Shown one piece after another: positions 37,960 to 49,779 of a stretch of DNA of 64,000 nucleotides. Within the stretch, counting starts at the first letter, position 1; each line of letters opens with the position of its first letter. The DNA comes from Epiperipatus broadwayi (lineage: Eukaryota; Onychophora; Udeonychophora; Euonychophora; Peripatidae), in assembly GCA_028023455.1 (NCBI GenBank), contig JAQFVV010006238.1:5400572-5464571 (forward strand), in the 5' to 3' direction. A program made the translations under genes and the position numbers. The notes beneath the pieces were generated by a model. It was not told the DNA's origin and searched no databases. It was given only the letters and a program-made list of their open reading frames with translations.

Positions 37960-40620
37960 TAATCTAAATTAACCCAAAAGCTCTTGTGATTCCTAACTAA
38001 CATGCTATAGCTATTCTAAATTGTTTTTCTTTTATTTCACATAACTTTATTATGTGCTTCTTTAAAGTGTTCAAATATAATCAACAGTTTTGCTCTATCC
38101 TTGGGTTAATATTTTCTATTTCTAGAGCTTTCTTTTATTTTATTATGATAATGTGTCAGAATCGTCTTTGACCGAGTGAACTATTCTCTTTATTGAAAGT
38201 AAGATGCTGCTATTAAGGCATATTTTAAATTTATAATTTTCCAATTTTATTATCTTGCAAATCACTCGTTCGAGGGCGATTCTTTTCTTTAATATATCAT
38301 ATAATCACATAGTTTAAAATCTACATGTTATTGATTTTAATCTAATATGAGAGTATGTGCGAGGTCAATGATTAAATATGTCCCCTAATGCATGATTGCA
38401 TATATCAATCTATACTTACTTTTCAAACCCGCAAGCATGCATTTTCCTATTTTAATTACCGTGTTCTACTTTAATTACCAAGTTCATCATTGACATCGAG
38501 AATGTGCGGACCCTTTTAAATGAATTTCGGGGAATTTGATTGGGCATTTCTCTTAATCCAAGTAAAACCCATTCAGTATGTTTTATATACACTCGTCTCG
38601 TATTGTTGGTAAATGAATTGGTTGTTGAGACCACTTTGTTTTATTTTTCTAAGGATTCTTTACACGGCTAAGGCCATTCTCTTCACCTTTTTGCAGTTTC
38701 CAGGCAGAGTGTGTCCCCAAATGACACACCTGGGAATTAAATGCAATCATCACCCAGTCGCTAAGTTTCGGCTGTTCATAAAATACTTTCTTATGGGTTA
38801 GCAGCGATATGCCCTCCGTAATCATTCCGGATATTCAATATTGTTTTATTTTATATTTATTTTACAAAGCATTCGTGACTTAAATGTGTCACACACTCCA
38901 ACTTTAATAAATTCATTATCAGCAATACTGACCTCCCAATGCAACTCTATTATTATTATTCTCAAATAAATGCTTAGATCACATTCCCACTTTGTTGCTT
39001 AGTAAGCTTTAGTCCGTGCTATTCTCGAAATCAATAAATATTTTAGAACACTTAATTTTCAAATATTTTCTTAAACTTGTATAATTACTCAAAGCACCTC
39101 ACACATGTTCCTATCTCATCAAGCACATTATCGTAATGCTATTAGCCCAAGGAATAGAATATATCACATTGTTTTAAAGTCTTTTTGTTAGTTGTGGGAA
39201 TATAATGCCAACAATTATTTAATACGCATCCCTGTCTCATATAAGCAGACAGTGGCATTATATATATAATTTATATGAATAAATTTTGTGAAATTATTTA
39301 AAACTAAATTTGATCTCTTATTTTATTTGATTCCTATCACTGTCTCGATCTATATATATATTTTCTACATTTCTTTTGTAAATCCATAGACGTTAATTAG
39401 CCACCCAAGCTTCTTTTAGTATAGAGTCTTTTGTTTCTCCCTGACCACCAGGCACCAGTCGAAGATTATACTAGTAGTGGCATAAGATGCATTATCACAT
39501 AGATGGCACTGTGAAATTTGGACTTTAGAGTCGAACTTAGTATATCTAGAAGGCAACCCCTCCTAAAATGTTCAGTTTCGTGTCTGGGGTTTGAATTCTG
39601 CAGTGTGTTAGCAAGATAAACGATTCTGACTGTTACATAGTAAATTTTTTTTTCCGGGTCCATGGCTTGCCCAAACGTGGAGCCTCGAATATTTAAACAC
39701 CCACATCCCTGTAGATCTTAATTATTTAAAACAACCACATCCCTGTAGCTTAATGTTAGCATTTTGTTTCGTATTTAATCACTCAAATCCTTTATATTTT
39801 GATATATATAATATTTCCAAAATTATATATTATCTATTTGTGTATATATTTCATGTTTTGTTTGACTCGGGTATTCAATTACTTATACTGTATAATCTAA
39901 ACTTGTCCAAACTTGCTATAGTGCGATACAAGTCATCTGTATTAATCTGTATTTATTGTTTCACTTAAGTCACGCTATATACGCATGACATGAATTACTT
40001 AAATATTGTCCCAAGTGAATATTGTGACAATCTATGAATATTTCAAATAATGTATTTTACTCTCAAAATAAAGTTTTATCGGCTCAATGCGCAAGATAGC
40101 ATAATAATAATTTTGTACTGTAATGACCTGATATAATAGGCTATCGTATGGAATTCAGAAATGTAAAAAATAAAATGTTGTATTCAATAAAAAAAATGCG
40201 AATGTTTTAAAGAGTGCCCGTAGTTAAATGGAATAGTTATTAAAATTAATTTTGGGAAGCTAACAGTCTATGGATCCTTTTAACTGGTGACATGGCACCC
40301 AAGGGTAATTTCATTAAACGGAGTTACTTCTAAAATAAATTTTGTCACCAGGCTAAATTCTTTTATATGTAATTTGTTTTTTTTTTAACGTGTGTAAATT
40401 TTCTTAGACCAAATAATGAGATGTGAATCGGATCAATGATTATGTAAATAAATATATATGTTTGCAAATCTTAAATAAGAAGGAACGAAATAGTTATACC
40501 CGGATCTAGCGAATGTTTATATATATAAATAAAGTTGCTTGAGTTTAAAAATATATTTTAGCAAAACAATTTTACAGGTAGAATTTAAGGGATTTTTATA
40601 TATACGGGCAGTTAAAAATA
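37960..40620. other. Non-coding stretch of mixed complexity
   Basis: No gene can be supported. A possible acceptor CACCTTTTTGCAG ends at ~38695, with a 34-codon open run to a stop at ~38800. 39440-39740 is more complex and contains GGGGTTTGAATTCTGC, resembling a tRNA B box, plus a CACATCCCTGTAG pair at ~39701 and ~39738. These may be SINE or LTR remnants. Short (TA)n runs occur near 39260 and 39350. Confidence 0.4.
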
Positions 40621-40627
40621 TATATGT

Positions 40628-41745
40628 TGGCAGCAGATTTAAGTGAGAAATTTTAGCAGTAGTAGGAGGGTAGTAGTTGGGGTTTTAGTGATAAATGCAA
40701 AAGCAGCAATTAGGCAAACAGAACCGAGAGGGAGATAGCCTATTAGCCATTAATAAAATTTGAAATCAAACGTAAAAAAATTTTGGGTTTAGGATAATAT
40801 AGTTAGCAATAAAATAAAAGGGAAAAAATCATCATCGATCACGGTAAAATTCAAGGCCATGGAAAATACAGATACTAATGAGGTCCATTTCTGGACTATT
40901 ATATAATTGTTTAAGCAAGGTGAAGAAAGAGTGAAAAGATGAGAAGAAGAAAGCCAAAGGAGAGATGAGGAACTTAGAGCACTGTACGGACTCCTCCCTG
41001 GATGGCAAGAGATGGCAGATAAACTCCTGAACCAGAAAGTTGAGACAAATGATTCCATAAAGAAGACTGATACACCAGACCTGGGACCTTGAACTCAGCC
41101 AACCAAGCTCAACACTAGAATATTTTATGAGGTTAAAGAATGTCCCAAGCTTCTTTGGAAAGGGTGCTTCCAGCAAAGGTTATCCGAAACTTAGGACATC
41201 CAACCCAGCTGACCAAGCTTGTCGATGTTAAAATATTTCGTGAAGTAAAAAAATGTCCCAAACTTCATTTGGAAAGAATATTTCCAGCAAATGATGTCCG
41301 GGACACAGGACATCAAACCCAGCTAACCAAGCTTTGTCACATAAAAATTTTTCACGAAGTCAAAAAATGTCCACAACTGTATTTAGACAAGATATTTCCA
41401 GCCAAGAATTACGAGACCTAGGGATTCAAACCCAGCTAACCATGCTTACCACCAACATCAAAGTACTTATGGAAAACCAGGAAAATATCCCACCTGATAT
41501 AGCAAGAATATATTGAATAAAGGAAATTGTGAAAAAAATGATGGCAGTGGATTTCAGCCCATGGGCCAAGGAGCCACCCAATAAGGCAATTAATTGCAAC
41601 AGCCTAAATCTACAGTTATTAACAACCACTCTGGATTTCAGTCCCTGGCCTAAAGAACTGCCAGACAAGGTAAAGAGGCCTGATAATCTGAGACTGCAGT
41701 CATCAAATTATAAAAGCAGTTATTACCCACCAGACCCAGAATTAT
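40628..41745 (+). pseudogene. Gag-like retroelement relic with tandem repeats
   Basis: TTGGCAGCAG at 40627-40636 resembles the leader/primer-site start of some Gypsy elements. From 40861 a frame with two stops reads ENTDTNEVHFW, a charged FKQGEERVKR.EEESQRRDEELRAL coiled-coil segment, LPGWQEMADKLLNQKVE, then a run of 38-residue repeats (41141-41450). After that come two DFSPW(A/P)KE(P/L)P.K repeats (41552-41680) and PPDPEL before a stop near 41745. The coiled coil plus repeats fit a Gypsy gag N-terminus, but no nucleocapsid zinc knuckle or pol is seen. It is broken by stops near 40905 and 40940 and a one-base deletion near 41158. Confidence 0.45.
41068..41450 (+). repeat. 114 bp coding-type tandem repeat, ~3.5 units
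   Basis: Units start at 41141, 41254 and 41368, with a partial unit before 41141. They share TGTCCCAAACTTCATTTGGA, TTTCCAGC(A/C)AA, CAAACCCAGCTAACCAAGCTT and AAAATATTTC(G/A)(T/C)GAAGT blocks. Unit length is 114 bp (38 codons). The first interval is 113 because of a one-base deletion. Differences fall largely at synonymous or conservative positions, as expected if the repeat evolved while coding. Confidence 0.85.
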
Positions 41746-41749
41746 AGTA

Positions 41750-42640
41750 GTTTTTTTAAAAACAATAACAACAAAAAAAAAGAAATGGACACATCACAGG
41801 ATAATATAAAAAGGAGATCAGATTTAAAACAAAAAACAAACAAACAAAAAAAAAAACACAAATAAAAACGATCCAATTTTATGTTAACAAAAGTATATAT
41901 AGTGGAAGATAAAATTTATTTTTGTTGTTTACTTGACAAAAAAATTTTACAAAATATTTTTTACAAAAAATGTTTTACCTGATAATTTTTGTGCTGAAAT
42001 ATTTCACAGTTTAACAAATTTAAAACATAAACAAGAGATAAAAAATATTATATTCAAATTACAAATAAATCTTCATCCAAAATCAAAAACAATTTTGTCA
42101 AAAATGGCAATAACATATACAATGTGTAGGAATTACCAGGTGTGCAACTGTCATTATGTTTGCTTAATATCATTTCCGGTTAGATGTTGGTAAGATAAAA
42201 TAAAAAATTAACCTCTGATTTCCAATTTCTAAAAAATAACATATCTGCCACAACGTTATTTAAAATTGACTTTTGGACCCAAAGAATTTTCTAATTAATT
42301 AGTTTGCTTGTTTTTAATAACCATGTGCCGATTCCATAGTGAAACAAAAATAAAATTAGTTCAACTTTTTACAAAATGTTCACACTTCAAAAATGTGAGC
42401 TTCTGTTTACACGAAGCAACTGTTAAATAAATGATCAGACATTTTAATGTGCATGATTTGGTTCCTCTTAAACAAAAGCTAAAAACCATATGGACTACAC
42501 TATAATATTTTATTAAATCGTATTTGTTTTTATTAATATCAACATAATCATTCTTTTCATCTATTATTGATCTATGACTGGATACAGCTTTCTTCAAGTT
42601 TATTTGAGTTTCTCTAATCCATATTTTCATTCCTCCAGAT
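41750..42640. other. A-rich spacer, no gene seen
   Basis: Starts with long A-rich runs (41755-41870), which may be the tail of the gag-like relic's locus. The open frames at 41933-42193 (+) and 42361-42630 (-) have no recognisable domain. Confidence 0.45.
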
Positions 42641-44450
42641 TATATCAACAAACTCTTTTATCTTTTTAAACCCACCTCATATACATTTTTTCTCATCTCT
42701 TGGGATCCAGTTTCAAATCATTATCAACCATTAACAATCCATTGCAGAAGTCTCCAAATTCAATCTAACCATTCTGATCACTCCAGTATACTTTCTTATT
42801 TCATCCATCCATTTGACATGTGATCAGTTTCTAGATCTTTTACAATATCTTGGAATACAATTTAAGATTATAACTGTAAATCTATTATAACATATTCTAG
42901 CAATATGTCCAATGCAACTCTAGTTTCTTAATTTTTTCAATGGAATCAGCAACAGTGTTTATTGTCTCACTCATATATTTTGTTTTTTTTATCTCTTCTT
43001 GTTATTCCTAACATGCATCTGTCTATACTTCAATGAATGGTCTAAAGTCTCAGATCTATAAATAAGAACTAATAAGACACATTTATTAAATATCTTCCTT
43101 TTTAAACAGGTAAGCATATTTTCTTTTAATATTAAATTATTTCTACAAAAAGCACTCCAACCAAGTTTAATTTTATGATTAATTTTATTCATTATGGATC
43201 CATCTGCAGTATTAATCTGACCAAGGTATTTGTGGTTATCTTTTTCTAACTCATCATTATCAATCTTAATTTTTTTGGTTTTGATAAAATCTATTGAACA
43301 TTTCTTTAATCTTTTTTAACATTTACCATTAATTATATTTTCTTACTCTAATCTGATAACTCATGCAAGATTTTTTGAAGATATAAAGCATTATTGGATA
43401 AAACAATTACATCTTCTACAAAATCTAGATGAGTTAAACAATCTCCATTTAGTTTTACTCCCTTAGCTTCACCTATTAATCCATAAAATACTTTTTTCAA
43501 AACTACTGTAAATAACTTTGGAGATATGAAAACATCCTGTTTTATATCCTTTTGGATGTTAATATTCCTAGTATTATTATGTAATATAATTGTTGCTGTT
43601 GATTTTTATAAACATTCTTCAAATTATGATAATATCCTGGATCTACAATGCTTTAATCACTGAAGGAATGCTTATAGAATCAAATGACTTTTCATAATCT
43701 ACAAATCCAAATCATAATGACAACTCATATTTATTGGTCTTTTCTATAACTTCTCTTAGTACTTAAATATGATCCACTGAACTAAAATATTATGTGTTTG
43801 AATTGACTAACACCATCATATATGTGATATACATGATCAGATTAATGTAAATGGGCCACTACTATGATTTCTGGAATGGGAAGTTATATGTCTTCAACTT
43901 CTGGTGATAACTAATGTCTTAATGTTATTGATATGAAATTGTTTTGTGTTTATATATACAAGCGTAACCTCTGATTTTGTTGACTGGTCTCCTTTGAGAT
44001 TGATATGTAAATGTCCTTCTTTTTGCAAATGATTCTTATGGTTTGTGAATAAAATTTCCTTTTGAAAGATAAAATCTGTATAAAATCCAGCTTTTTTCTT
44101 TTGGTTGATTAAAATTCAAAGTTCATTATAAAAGAGTCATAATTATCTTTGTAAATTTTTTTTATATAAAACTGATTAAAGACTGATAGGATTGTACTTT
44201 CTAATATCTTCTTTATCATCTGTTTTAAATATTAATATTAGTACCGCATTCTTGCAATAATCTGGTACATCTTTATCATTTAGACATTTGATATATAACT
44301 TTGCCAAAAAAAATTTTCTATTTTATTTGCTTTTTTTAAAATATCAGTTATAATTTCATCATTATCTGGACCTTTTGCCTTCTTCATAAATTTAATTGCG
44401 TGTCTTACTTCTTTATTTGAAATTCTTGGCAATTCATGTAAATATCCTAG
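42640..44450 (-). pseudogene. RTE/BovB-like LINE, heavily decayed copy C
   Basis: Minus strand. From 44450 it retains traces of KKAKGPDND (near 44375), YRPISL-like text near 44190, and a motif A region FGFVDYEKSFDS near 43690. It also retains LNGDCLTHLDFVEDVIVL near 43440, where the F-A-D-D site has decayed, and MNKINHKIKLGWSAFCRNNLILKENM (43192-43115). The 3' end ATCATTATCAACCATTAACAATCC lies near 42718-42740. The sequence aligns by eye with copies A and B. A ~300 bp foreign segment interrupts it at about 43790-44090. Stops are frequent. Confidence 0.75.
43790..44090. mobile_element. Insertion inside LINE copy C
   Basis: Sequence absent from the matching positions of copies A and B, between the GTACTTAAATATGATCCACTGA flank and AAATCCAGCTTTTTTCTTTTG. 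No terminal repeats or coding frame recognised. Confidence 0.5.
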
Positions 44451-44454
44451 CGCA

Positions 44455-45611
44455 TATCACTAGTTGCAAATTCACATATTCACAGAGAGCGTTGCTGAAA
44501 AACATATATGGAAGATGAATTAATGTAGATTTTTAGAATAAAAAGTAAAACATCCTCTGAAAATAAGCCTTAAGGTGCCTTTTAAAGAAAAAAAATAATA
44601 TAAGACCCTGTCTTTTTGGCAGGGAACATGGTACACCAAGCTTTATTCTAAAGAATGATTGTTAACTACAAAGCAATTAATTTCATGATAATATCCCTTT
44701 CCCAGTAAAGTAAAAGTACATAAGTAGAGAAAAAATGAAAACTATTGTGATTGTATATGATTTTACATTAACTTGCCCTATCTATGTTTCTGTTAGAATG
44801 TTCAGATTTTTGAATTTTTAGCAATGGAAGAAAATTTGTTTCTCTTTAGAAGTCAAACTCACACATTTAGGTTTCCCAGGAAAAATCTTTAACAACTGAG
44901 AAATATTAAATTTGTAGAGTAAAAAATTGTTAATATTTTCATTTAACTCATATTTAATTTATCAAAAGAAAATATTTTTTATTAAAATCTAAATTATTTT
45001 TTGAAATAGGTAATATTTCATATTTTATAAATATATATATATAAAGATAGAGTATTAATTAAAAAGTTATTACATAAATATAGTAGATGATCACATGATA
45101 TTTAAATTTAGAATGCATTTGTTAGAGAATGTATTTTTTATTTTTATCTCTTTTTATTAAATTATAATTTTTATCTATTTTTTTTTGTAGTTTTATTCAT
45201 TAAAATTATATGTAAGTATAACTAAAAAGTAATAAAAAAAAAGACGGTTAAAAAAGATTTTTGTATATTTTTTTCCAAATATAAATTTATTTAGTAAATT
45301 AATTACATGTTGAAAAAGATGGTGTTAAGTAAAGGATGTTATATTGTTGTGATAGAAGGCTGTTCATCTTACATATCAATCCTGAGTGAACCTTGTTGCT
45401 TGTTATGTACATCTTGGTTTAAAATGTTTTTTTGATGATATTGAACTTGGAGCATTAAGTCTTAGGTATTTGTGGAACTGTGAATAGGTTTCAAGTATCT
45501 TCGTATTGAAGTTTTGATGTAAACAATTGATCTCTATTCCTCATTTGGGTTAGTTTTTGAATGAAATAGATATCTTCATTCAGGTGTGGAATAATGAAAT
45601 ATTTCATACAC
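44455..45611. other. AT-rich stretch, no gene seen
   Basis: Long A and T runs and a short (TA)n at ~45030. Nothing recognisable. Confidence 0.5.
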
Positions 45612-45939
45612 TTAACTGTCCATATTCAAAACAAAGCAAAACTCTCCATATAGTAGTGCCATCTTGTGCTAACAAGAGCAATCAATGGATGCCAGAAGAC
45701 TTGTGCATAATCCCTATCTAGTGCCTACTCATCCAATATCTCCAGACTAGTTTCTGGCTTGTGGCCTTCATCAGTGAGGAGCCTTGGATCTGAGAGCACT
45801 GCATCCATTGATTGCTCTTGTTAGCACAAGATGGCACTATTATATGGAGAGTTTTGCTTTGTTTTGAATTGTTTAATAACAATTATGTGCTAGTATGAGA
45901 TAGTGATCATGTGATGTTTAGTGGTTTAACTGTCCATAT
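45612..45939. mobile_element. Short foldback repeat with a 14-bp target-site duplication
   Basis: TTAACTGTCCATAT occurs exactly at 45612-45625 and 45926-45939 and brackets a 300 bp element. The left end (AAAACAAAGCAAAACTCTCC... to AACAAGAGCAATCAATGGATGC, 45627-45705) returns inverted at ~45808-45886. A unique centre lies between (CTACTCATCCAATATCTCCAGA). The right end is GTGCTAGTATGAGATAGTGATCATGTGATGTTTAG. It has no coding capacity. A 12-14 bp duplication is longer than typical for cut-and-paste DNA transposons and more like LINE-mediated retroposition. Confidence 0.8.
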
Positions 45940-46077
45940 GGCATAAATTAAAAAAATTGAGAGTCTTATTACTGCAATTTGTTTGGTTTTAAAGCAGTCT
46001 TTAAGTGAGAAGATTTTGCAGTAATCAATTTTTGAGTTTTCATAGATTTTTATATAATAGTGCTTTTATACAAAGAG

Positions 46078-46415
46078 CCAACTAAAAAATACAAAATAAC
46101 AAAGTAATCAACCTCTCGATAAATTTTCTATTTTTGGAAAATATCAGAGATCTTAAAAATCTAGACTTGCTATAAAATAATTGGACATTGCAGGATTATT
46201 ATCATTTTATAAAAGCATTTGAGATCTTTTTAATTTTTATGATTTATTTGAGCATCAAATGCTTTTATAAAATTTGAATATTCCTTTAATTTTTAATTGT
46301 TTTATAACAAGTGTAGATTTTTAAGATCTCTGATATTTTTCAAGAATGGCAAATTAATCAAAAAGCTGATTACTTTGTGTATTGCTTTATTATTTTATAC
46401 TTTTTAGTCAACTAT
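46078..46415. repeat. Foldback repeat, ~150 bp arms
   Basis: Arms 46078-46225 and 46250-46415 are imperfect inverted copies. ACTAAAAA, TACAAAAT, AAAATATCAGAGATCTTAAAAATCTA and TTTTATAAAAGCATTTGA match their complements on the right. The right end coincides with the left end of the larger foldback that follows. Confidence 0.8.
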
Positions 46416-47078
46416 TTATAATACATTAAATATCAGCCTTTTACAGCTATTATACATGCACTTTTACGAGTGTTAAATAATAAATGAATACTTTCACTGC
46501 CAATACAAGATATAGCATTTAAGAAAGAATAAAATGAATCCACTTATTCTTTCTGAACCCAAATGTTTATATATGGACAAATCTTAAGTACTGGCAAAGA
46601 AAGCGTGAATATAGATCATTCACTTTAAATTACAGTTCACGTTGTCTGACTGAATGACGTCAACGAAATTACTTAGAATTTACTAAACGTCACTTTCAAA
46701 TGAAACTTAAATATATGTAAATAAGCATTTATTTATATAGCGTGATGTTTATAAATAAATAAATAAATGCTTTTATGTTTAAGTTTCATTTGAAAGTGAC
46801 ATTTAGTAAATTCTAAGTAATTTTGTCGACGTCATTCAGTCAGACAATGCGAACTGTAACTTAAAGTGAATGATCTATCTTCACACTTTCTTTGCCTGTA
46901 CTTAAGATTTGCCCACATATAAACATTTGGGTTCGGAAAGAATAAGTGGATTCATTTTATTCTTTCTTAAATGCTATATCTTGTATTGGCAGTGAAAGTA
47001 TTCATTTATTATTTAACACTCGTAAAAGTGCATGTATAATAGCTGTAAAAGGCTGATATTTAATGTATTGCAATTATA
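46412..47078. repeat. Large foldback with ~330 bp arms and a ~20 bp loop
   Basis: 46412-46735 and 46750-47078 are inverted copies with scattered differences. The outer blocks are TACATTAAATATCAGCCTTTTACAGCTATTATACATGCACTTTTACGAGTGTT and its complement. The inner block is AAGCATTTATTTAT. No coding frame. Transcribed, it would form a very long RNA hairpin. Confidence 0.9.
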
Positions 47079-47084
47079 AACATT

Positions 47085-49160
47085 GTGCTATATAAATAAA
47101 TGCTTATCAACTATTTATATAAAAGCATTATTTAAAAAAAAATCGTTTTTAATATTCTTTTATTCTGAAATTTTATAGAAGATTACAGATCTATGTGTAA
47201 GCAAAGATCATTCCAAACTTAAAAAAGATTCCAATTTCCATAGTAAAAATCAAAAACCAATTTCTACTATTCAATTTTTTCATTAAATAACTTAATGTAT
47301 TAATCCCAAAGTGTCTGACAATATTTTATGTCAATTCAAAATTATCATGCTTACAGTAAGTGGTACAGAGTTGGTAAAGATTATGCAGATAACTAAGAAA
47401 GATGACCATTAAATGAATAATAAAGCAATCTCTAAGTAACCAATATTTTACTATGTGATATTTCATCTTAATGAGAAAATAGAGAGATAAAATTTTGCAA
47501 TGTAGTTTTACATATTAACATAAAATAAATTAAATGAACAACATTCATCACAGTTAAAAAATATAATTATTTAGTTAGTTGCTTAGGAGAATATAAGATA
47601 CCTGGGCATCTAGGAAAAAATACAATAGTCATATTCAAATGACTCAACTGAGATTTTTTGTTTACATTATTCAGCTGAAAATCAATCCTAAAAATGAGTG
47701 CTTAAAAAACTCATTATACCACTAAAAATGATTAATATTTTCAGTTAGTTGTAACACACTATTGCTTAGATTATTTACCCTATCTCTGGTTACAGGATAC
47801 ATACATAAATACACAATAAGATTGAGTCTAAATTATTTTAATGTTACCAGAATTATAGTTAAACACATTTACACATTAGGTAAATTAGATAAATACTTTG
47901 TATAATCATAGATTTATACAAAATAATGATACACTGATCTTGTAGGAAAAATAAATTATTTATGAAGTTGTCTGAAAAACAACACAAAATAGTAAAAAAA
48001 AAAAATACAAATATGTGGACTGTGGTGATTGTTACAACACATTACCTCAGTAATTTTAAATGATAATTGGATTAACACATATGACTAATTTGGGTTATAT
48101 TGAACTTTTTACTCTTAGCTTAAAAATAATTGAATATATTTTTATTAACCAAAAATCAAATGATTGTCTAGATTATGTCTTAATCAGCCATCCAATATTT
48201 TCTAAGCTTGATTTTGAGTTTCTCATTCCCTTTCCCATAAAATCTTCAAGATTGCCTTTGCATGCAACATTCAACTTTTGTAAATATTACTAACAAATCA
48301 ATCATAAGAGATTTGTTTAAATATCAAACTCTTCTAGAATATTTTAATAAAATTATACATTTTATAGATACTTTTGTTACTACTTAAAGTCATGAATATT
48401 ATTGTGAATGCAACCCATAATATGAAGGTCGTAGGTTCAGCTCTAGTTAACAAAATTCACAAGCAACAACTCATTAAATATCCTGTGGTGTAATGCAGTA
48501 ATACAGTGGCCAATTCTTCAAAATAATGGCCTCAAATCAGTTTCACTACTGGTATTTCCAGCATTCAGACCATCTTATCAACTCTCAAGCAATAAAGTCA
48601 CCGGATTGTTTATTTTTTACTTATTAAATGAAATAGATAAGATGTTGCACCGAAATTTGTTATTATATTCTTAAAATAAAACTAAACTCTTCTTACACAT
48701 TAGTAAACATGAAAACTACTAATCAAAAAACAAGGACTTTCAAGGTAGCAGAAAATATTAGTTGCTTATTTTATTGTAATACAGGTAATTTTTTTAATGA
48801 ATTTGAAATAAAAATTATCATCATCTTCAAATGGCCATTTGCAAGTGAGTATAGCCATTTCAACTCCAATAAAATGTTAATAAGATCAAAATTAGAAATA
48901 ATATTCCACTAGAGATGAATTTTGTGATGATTATGTAAATCAATCTGTGAACACAAATAAATGCAAACATGGTGATCCATTATTCTAGTTTTTTGACATT
49001 TTGCAATACTGTCTTCTAATTTCTTCATCAATAAACTATTCTTTGTGAAATACTACAACACCATGGTCAATTGTAGTTCATCAATACATTTTATCCTCTA
49101 TCATATCTCCTAATCAAAACAATCAATATTGTACTTCTTTAGAAAGTTTTTGATATAATA
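47085..49160. other. AT-rich stretch with a possible SINE scrap
   Basis: No gene. 48395-48470 holds GGTCGTAGGTTCAGCTC, which resembles a tRNA B box, but no A box precedes it at the right distance. The 77-codon frame at 48060-48293 (+) has no domain. Confidence 0.4.
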
Positions 49161-49164
49161 TCAT

Positions 49165-49776
49165 ATTTCAAATTACTCTCCAAACATTAAGAAATTTAAG
49201 CTAAGCCCTCTGTCAATACATACATAAAAGTCTGACTGTCAAACAGCCAGTCAAAAAAGAATCACTTTGGATCGTAAGCTGCAATAATGTTAAATATTGA
49301 AAATGGACTTGTTCAAACAAAGTGCTTGAAATAAATTAATTTCCATTTCAAGCTTTTTGTTCGAACCAGTCCATTTTTAATATTTAATCATTGCAGCTTA
49401 CTGTTCAAAAATATACTTTGTGGATTGATTGCTTGAGAATTGGACTTTTATATATGTGTTGACAGAGGGTGACTGACATTTATTTTCTTCAAATAATGAC
49501 ATCGTAAATTGTAGAAATTTTGCAAGCGTCATTAACAAGAATCATATTATAAGTAATTTAAAGTGATTAATTAAATCTCCATGCTCCAGATTGGCCCATA
49601 CATATAACTTGGGTGAAAAAGATGGAGTGGATTTATTCTATCTTTTAAAAAGACCTTATCTTGTGTTTGGAAAGGAGAGTATTTATTATAAATGGTGTTC
49701 AATCTGTAAAGTGCATGTGCCATGGTGTAAGCTATGTTATTATTACAACATTTGGAGAGTAATTTGAAATTTAATT
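49165..49776. mobile_element. Nested foldback element with short terminal inverted repeats
   Basis: The outer ends TTTCAAATTACTCTCCAAACATT (49166-49190) and AACATTTGGAGAGTAATTTGAAA (49748-49770) are inverted copies. Inside, 49208-49332 and 49345-49472 form a foldback (CTCTGTCAA...TTGACAGAG ends). 49590-49735 is a diverged single copy of the right arm of the 46.4-47.1 kb foldback (TATTCTATCTTTTAAAAAGACCTTATCTTGTGTTTGGAAAGGAGAGTATTTATTATAAA). No coding. Confidence 0.78.
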
Positions 49777-49779
49777 TTA

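Noticed and set aside
40789-41176. Minus-strand frames of 89 and 114 codons, and 41426-41668
   Set aside because: Antisense shadows of the gag-like relic and its repeats.
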